This document shows, piece by piece, positions 3,901-5,928 of a stretch of DNA of 5,928 bases. Position 1 is the first letter of the stretch. Every line of letters begins with the position of its first letter. Source of the stretch: Candidatus Pacearchaeota archaeon (GTDB taxonomy: Archaea; Nanobdellota; Nanobdellia; Pacearchaeales; GW2011-AR1); the NCBI GenBank assembly GCA_014728565.1, contig WJLK01000012.1, positions 1 through 5,928 on the forward strand. Reading direction: 5' to 3'. Both the position numbers and the translations under genes were made by a program. The notes under the pieces are model-generated. The model did no database searches, was not told where the DNA came from, and worked only from the letters and a program-made list of their open reading frames with translations.

Positions 3901-5928
3901 AGTTGAATCAGTAACATTAACAGTCCAGTTATACTCTCCACTTGAAAAATTTATACTAAAATTACTGTAAATCCCGTTATTTATTGCAGTGGAATTAGTG
4001 GCATTAACCTGATTATTGATTATAAGTTCTGATAAAACCATGTCATCATTAACATCTGTTGCATTATAAGTTAAATTTAAATTACTGTAATTAAACCACT
4101 GGCCATCAGTAGGAGTTACAAGTTCAAGAGTAGGAGCAACACCAGTTTCTACACTTAAATTTGTCATAGCAGAGATATCAATTGTCCTGACACTTGTATT
4201 AACTGAAATAGGATAGACTCCATAACCTATAGGATTTGTAAAATTATATTCATAGTCGCCACTTGAATTTGTAACAATAGCTGTGTAATTAATAAAAATT
4301 TCTTCAAGTATTGGAGTAATTGAATTATTAACAGAAGACAACTCAACTCTGTATTGAAGATACCTGCTTGCAATATTTGAATCATTTATTGCCTCTCCAC
4401 TATTGACTTCTCTCCAATCAGTCCAGGAATTTTTATCATTAGAAGTCCTTATATAAAATTTAACATCTGTGCATTCATTAGAACTAAACTGTACAGATAA
4501 TTTAGGTCTTACTTGTTGATTTGAATATTCACTGCTATTGATGGAAATACCATTACTAGTAGGCATATCCAGAACCACTCCATAATTATAAGAAGTGCCA
4601 TTTACCCATCTTTTCATAGCATTGATAATATCGAAAGTATAACTTCCTTCACTTCCTGCTGTAAAACTATCTTCAGAGCTTGCTGACCTTGATGGAGGTG
4701 CAGAACAACCACCTGACCCCCATTGAGTGCCACTAAGTCTGTTATTATATGTTGCTTCACTCTCTGTCCAGTTCTCTAGAACTTCATAAACAGTAACCTG
4801 ATTTCCAGTATCATAAACTTCCAAAGTGATATTTGCCCCAAGAATTGTTGAATTCTCAGGAACCTGATTGAATCTCTTTCCAAGGATATCTCCAAATCTA
4901 ATTAAACCTCTAAGAGAATCTGGTGACCCATCAATAATAATACTAGATTCACTTCCGTAATTACTTGTTCCAAAATCACTATGAATATAAGTATCTTCTG
5001 TCTCTGAATAATCATTAGAATCTCCATCCTGAAAACCTACTGTACCTGAGCAACTCTCTCCAGTCCAGGAGAAATGAATATAATTCCACTCCACTCTAGC
5101 ACCAGCATCTAAAATTCTAGTATAATTACCATAAGCATTACCCTCTGATAAAGTAAGGTTATCCCCATCACTTGTTGTCTGATAATAATCTCCCCTATCA
5201 AATTCTGAACTAGTTGTATCATTAAACTCCTGGTAATTATCATAAGTTCCTATAGGAGTTACATTAGAAAATAATAAAAGAGTTCCATTAACATAAAAAT
5301 TTATTGGGTAATTTCCTAATACACTCCCATTGGTTAAATTAAGATAACCTGAAACTGTAACATTGGTTGTGGTATTAACAGGATCGGGACTCACACTAAT
5401 TGTTGCATCACCTTTTAAAAGAGTAAAATTCCCATCATACTCAGAAGTCTGATTTAGTGAATCATTAGCATAAATTGTATAATTATAACTTAACAAATCC
5501 CATGTATAATCTGTAGGAATAACTGCCATCCATAATACACCACCAACATAGGTTAACAAAGATCTGAACTTCTCTGTTCCTCCTTTTATAGCATCCCAAA
5601 CAACAATCCATACACTATCAATATCAACATCACTCACATTAATATAAATACTCATGTTCTCTCCCTGATCCAGAGGATGGCTATTATTTATTATCAGTCC
5701 ATCCTCTCCTGTCTGATTAATAAAAGTTAAATCTGGAGCATTTAAATCATAATAAAATACTCTAGTCTCACTCCAGGAAGAATTATCAATTAAATCACTA
5801 GCCAATACCCTCCAGTAATAAGCACCTTCCTCTGAAATTCCAGTAGGTGTATCTCCAGTAGGATCCTCTTGTTCAGAAATACTATAATTACTATAAACTA
5901 AACTTGAAAAATCACTGACATTACTAAC
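385..5928 (-). CDS. Giant multi-domain Ig-like/DNRLRE/CARDB surface protein, 5' end outside the window
   Basis: The frame runs without a stop from the right edge to TAA at 385-387, giving 1847 residues (residue 1 = codon 5926-5928). The in-frame TTG at 5803-5805 is not taken as the start: the 41 codons before it encode the continuing end of an Ig-like domain (GAYYWRV, then SETRVFYYD, closely matching GSYYWYV and SETRVFYID near residues 1040-1065), and it would begin inside a β-strand. Domains in order are two Ig-like units (1-63 partial, 64-171), a nested region with a DNRLRE domain (172-582), ten tandem Ig-like domains (596-1539), a CARDB-like domain (1540-1654) and a C-terminal domain (1655-1847). 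I counted about 120 NxS/T sequons and 19 cysteines, 16 of them in regular pairs. No enzyme active site and no C-terminal membrane helix, PGF-CTERM or LPXTG signal is visible. Inferred role: secreted or N-anchored glycoprotein stalk, possibly for cell-cell or host contact. Function is unproven; the coding frame and extracellular nature are well supported. Confidence 0.93.
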   Translation of the reverse strand, partial: VSNVSDFSSLVYSNYSISEQEDPTGDTPTGISEEGAYYWRVLASDLIDNSSWSETRVFYYDLNAPDLTFINQTGEDGLIINNSHPLDQGENMSIYINVSDVDIDSVWIVVWDAIKGGTEKFRSLLTYVGGVLWMAVIPTDYTWDLLSYNYTIYANDSLNQTSEYDGNFTLLKGDATISVSPDPVNTTTNVTVSGYLNLTNGSVLGNYPINFYVNGTLLLFSNVTPIGTYDNYQEFNDTTSSEFDRGDYYQTTSDGDNLTLSEGNAYGNYTRILDAGARVEWNYIHFSWTGESCSGTVGFQDGDSNDYSETEDTYIHSDFGTSNYGSESSIIIDGSPDSLRGLIRFGDILGKRFNQVPENSTILGANITLEVYDTGNQVTVYEVLENWTESEATYNNRLSGTQWGSGGCSAPPSRSASSEDSFTAGSEGSYTFDIINAMKRWVNGTSYNYGVVLDMPTSNGISINSSEYSNQQVRPKLSVQFSSNECTDVKFYIRTSNDKNSWTDWREVNSGEAINDSNIASRYLQYRVELSSVNNSITPILEEIFINYTAIVTNSSGDYEYNFTNPIGYGVYPISVNTSVRTIDISAMTNLSVETGVAPTLELVTPTDGQWFNYSNLNLTYNATDVNDDMVLSELIINNQVNATNSTAINNGIYSNFSINFSSGEYNWTVNVTDSTGMVATDTSRKFYIDLIDPNITLIFPYDDSDHSVSQINLSFNATDNMDSVLDCDVVLDGNVINSTTSNNGVIKNVSSGLLLDGMHYWNVTCTDESGRSYTSETWSFNITDTPPNVTLFSPSLNYVDDDGTISFQYNATDNSGFLNCSLILNGSFDKTNQSKILNGQYNIVDKIGIPEGWHNWTIECFDLSENSHKPLARNFSVDLNPPDVDLNLPSDSSVFSAGDVNFNFTATDVIDSLLSCNLTINNVIEDSIAATSGDLENSFVTGLTDGLKYWNVTCIDDVGHSNTSVTWTVNISEAPSVVLNTGNESAYTESQINLTYTPSDNTNLSSCNLYLDGVFNQSNSTVIFNGQQNNFTVYGLEDGSYYWYVNCSDYIGLWNYSETRVFYIDSNAPDIALHYPDGHDVYSQNITFNFTVLDAVDDNLTCNLTVDTTVEISNFGAINGSVTNKTLSGVTDGFHTWHVNCTDDAGNSNGSLVYNFTRFTNPAVNLFYPDDNHWFNVSGFNLTYVPEDDEGITISYLIINGKVNRTNSTAITNGFFNNFTIEYFHDGKYNWTVNVTDVSGLNGTDSERIFYVDTQSPRLVLNAPNGTETLVTNNVTFNFTSTDNLDLNIDCNLTVDEEVEYSDVSANGSDVLNNVILSDGNHTWNVMCWDNASNFNYSETINFTVKAPPNVTLDDPTPNERHNTKNITFVYTPLDPIGINNCSLYIDGAYNQTEPSPVKNQQNNLSVYGISEGQHNWTVGCYDSDDNYFEPTAINFIVDLSGPDIYLESPENDSGIYYTGGNVIFEWRADDEFSGDLRCNLTVDGNVEEEAKPVSDNISTSEPVSLGMGGHYWNVTCWDADFTGNVNTGITWFFNLTYPDFKVNITSLVFNTSEPKEEETVEINATVYNTGGADVENVIVKFYDGDPDLSGQQINGDRAVNLSRYGMNVTGVYWSSDLGTSEIFVVVDPPVASNGSYDEWNESNNKISRNLSVGSWEFFYGDILSVSDYSLETDLNLSLIRWSIDSIENGNIFVSDYKSIISWSDLIAIGKNKTGSNSSINDFSDIDSLLNTTEFNDSVYNVFTNNGNPKATTKYLVFDNFVYEVPVADSINNSNFKTGILWDSSDDVGDGEFSQDDKEDLVFSTQLNESTQGAYGIYDYEMRVPAKLREYDETDSNSVIFYLEIY
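967..1311 (-). other. CARDB-like adhesion domain
   Basis: Residues 1540-1654 start PDFKVNITSLVFNTSEPKEE, then VEINATVYNTGGADVENVIV and KFYDGDP. They close with VVVDPP, a gap, and DEWNESNNKISRNLSV. This is the typical layout of the CARDB family: P-D-Φ-x-Φ...Φ.F......G..v.ΦxΦxΦ.N.G...a.nv.Φ.fy.g.p, ending E-x-n-E-x-N-N. The module is a β-sandwich common in archaeal and bacterial surface proteins and is named for cell adhesion, although direct evidence for adhesion is usually lacking. It follows the last Ig-like unit without a linker and leads straight into the C-terminal domain. It contains no cysteine. Confidence 0.85.
1312..4143 (-). repeat. Tandem array of ten Ig-like domains forming five A-B dyads
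   Basis: Ten units of 92-97 residues lie head to tail: 1) 3853-4143, 2) 3574-3852, 3) 3286-3573, 4) 3007-3285, 5) 2725-3006, 6) 2446-2724, 7) 2161-2445, 8) 1885-2160, 9) 1603-1884, 10) 1312-1602. Each opens with P-x-Φ-x-L, has an NΦTΦxΦ strand, a (C)xΦxΦ strand, a W-x-V-x-C-x-D strand and a closing aromatic strand. Odd units (A) contain motifs such as VFNQSNSTVIFNGQQNNF and usually end in a Y-Φ-D or V-D. Even units (B) have FNFTxTD, CNLTVD and YWNVTC and end in N-Φ-T/S or a close variant. Eight units have two cysteines 37-40 residues apart; units 1 and 7 have neither. Repeats are clear in protein but diverged in DNA. The likely role is a long, rigid, disulfide-stabilised stalk outside the cell. 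Confidence 0.9.
4183..5415 (-). other. Nested domain region: Ig-like domain split by a β-sandwich that is itself split by a DNRLRE domain
   Basis: Residues 177-196 (ISVSPDPVNTTTNVTVSGYL) and the following YPINFYVNGT look like the first strands of a common archaeal Ig-like or transthyretin-like domain. Its expected continuation (TNSSGDYEYNFTNPIGYGVY, residues 553-572, then ISVNTS) comes about 330 residues later. The insert has the same structure. YTRILDAGARVEW (269-281) and KFYIRTSNDKNSWTDW (490-505) with RYLQYRVEL (522-530) read as two halves of one β-sandwich that is normally contiguous (ΦDAG...W...VRTS.D...W). Between them lies the DNRLRE-type domain. The region has only three cysteines, at 293, 408 and 486; the first and last flank the inner insert. 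The nesting is inferred from motif order and was not checked by a structure model. Confidence 0.6.
4483..5001 (-). other. DNRLRE-type (disaggregatase-related) β domain
   Basis: Residues 310-482 carry the ordered landmarks of the DNRLRE domain family found in secreted bacterial and archaeal proteins. It starts with DTYIHSDFGTSNYGSES (about 312-328), the usual opening with Asp-Thr-Tyr and an Asn-Tyr-Gly. Next come RGLIRFG (340-346) for the R-sLLrFd strand, and NWTESEATYNN (386-396) for the W-tE...vTwN motif. Then NAMKRWVNGTSYNYGVVL (436-453) matches the v..W..G..NyGl.l motif, and RPKLSVQF (474-481) the closing rPkL strand. The length of about 170 residues is usual for the family. A Gly/Ser-rich stretch with Cys408 lies in the middle. 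The family is thought to be structural or binding rather than catalytic, and no catalytic residues are evident. The domain sits between two halves of another β-sandwich. Confidence 0.8.
5416..5928 (-). other. Two Ig-like domains at the window edge (first one partial)
   Basis: Residues 1-63 are the C-terminal part of an Ig-like unit. It has GAYYWRVLASD, equivalent to the GxYxWxVxCxD strand of the later repeats but with Ala in place of Cys, and closes with SETRVFYYD, the type A ending. It also carries an unusual Pro/Gly/Thr-rich segment (DPTGDTPTG) just before that strand. Residues 64-171 form a second β-rich unit starting APDLTF, containing the hydrophobic run DSVWIVVWDA and ending with NYTIYANDSLNQTSEYDG. 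The Trp/Val runs are too short and too interrupted to be membrane helices and fit buried strands. The second unit has no cysteines and is a different subfamily from the tandem array downstream. Confidence 0.65.

Noticed and set aside
1312..4143. Regular spaced short DNA identities considered as a CRISPR array or DNA-level repeat
   Set aside because: The identities are about 20 bases, spaced by about 567 or 1692 bases, in frame, and coincide with conserved protein motifs. They reflect protein repeats.
5539..5616. Hydrophobic runs (SVWIVVW, VGGVLWMAVI) considered as a membrane helix
   Set aside because: Each is only 7-10 residues and they are separated by a charged segment (DAIKGGTEKFR), so they fit buried β-strands rather than a transmembrane helix.

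Overview
The window suggests an A+T-rich archaeon, most likely a DPANN lineage (Woesearchaeota/Pacearchaeota-like). The case rests on the style of the large protein: chains of Ig-like β-sandwiches full of Asn, Ser, Thr and Asp, with NxS/T sequons about every 15 residues, a repeated YWNVTCxD signature, and a CARDB-like module followed by a C-terminal domain whose style I associate with such archaea. This assignment is inference from family style, not from a marker gene.

Layout. Positions 1-171 (+) hold the last 56 codons of a small, lysine-rich, probably cytosolic protein. Positions 172-384 are an A+T-rich gap between two convergent genes. It has T-tracts on both strands that could terminate transcription and no gene I can support. 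Positions 385-5928 (-) are one uninterrupted reading frame of 1847 codons plus TAA that runs off the right edge. Its true start, signal peptide and any N-terminal anchor lie outside the window. There is an in-frame TTG at 5803-5805, but the frame stays open, and reads as the same kind of domain, for 41 more codons to the edge, so that TTG is not the start.

The large protein. Residue 1 here is the codon at 5926-5928. The order is: end of an Ig-like domain (1-63); a second Ig-like domain (64-171); an apparently split Ig-like domain (172-222 and 552-582) that holds a second split β-sandwich (229-307 and 484-551), which in turn holds a DNRLRE-type domain (310-482); ten tandem Ig-like domains (596-1539); a CARDB-like domain (1540-1654); and a C-terminal domain with an acidic loop (1655-1847). 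There is no C-terminal membrane helix.

The ten tandem domains are not uniform. They alternate between two types (A and B), giving five A-B dyads of 187-191 residues. Domains 7-10 match domains 1-4 in order, as if a six-domain block had been duplicated. Eight domains carry one cysteine pair at equivalent positions, while domains 1 and 7 lack both cysteines. The whole reads as a giant extracellular stalk or adhesin-like glycoprotein. No enzyme, defence system, RNA gene, CRISPR array or mobile element is visible, and the two genes show no evident functional link.
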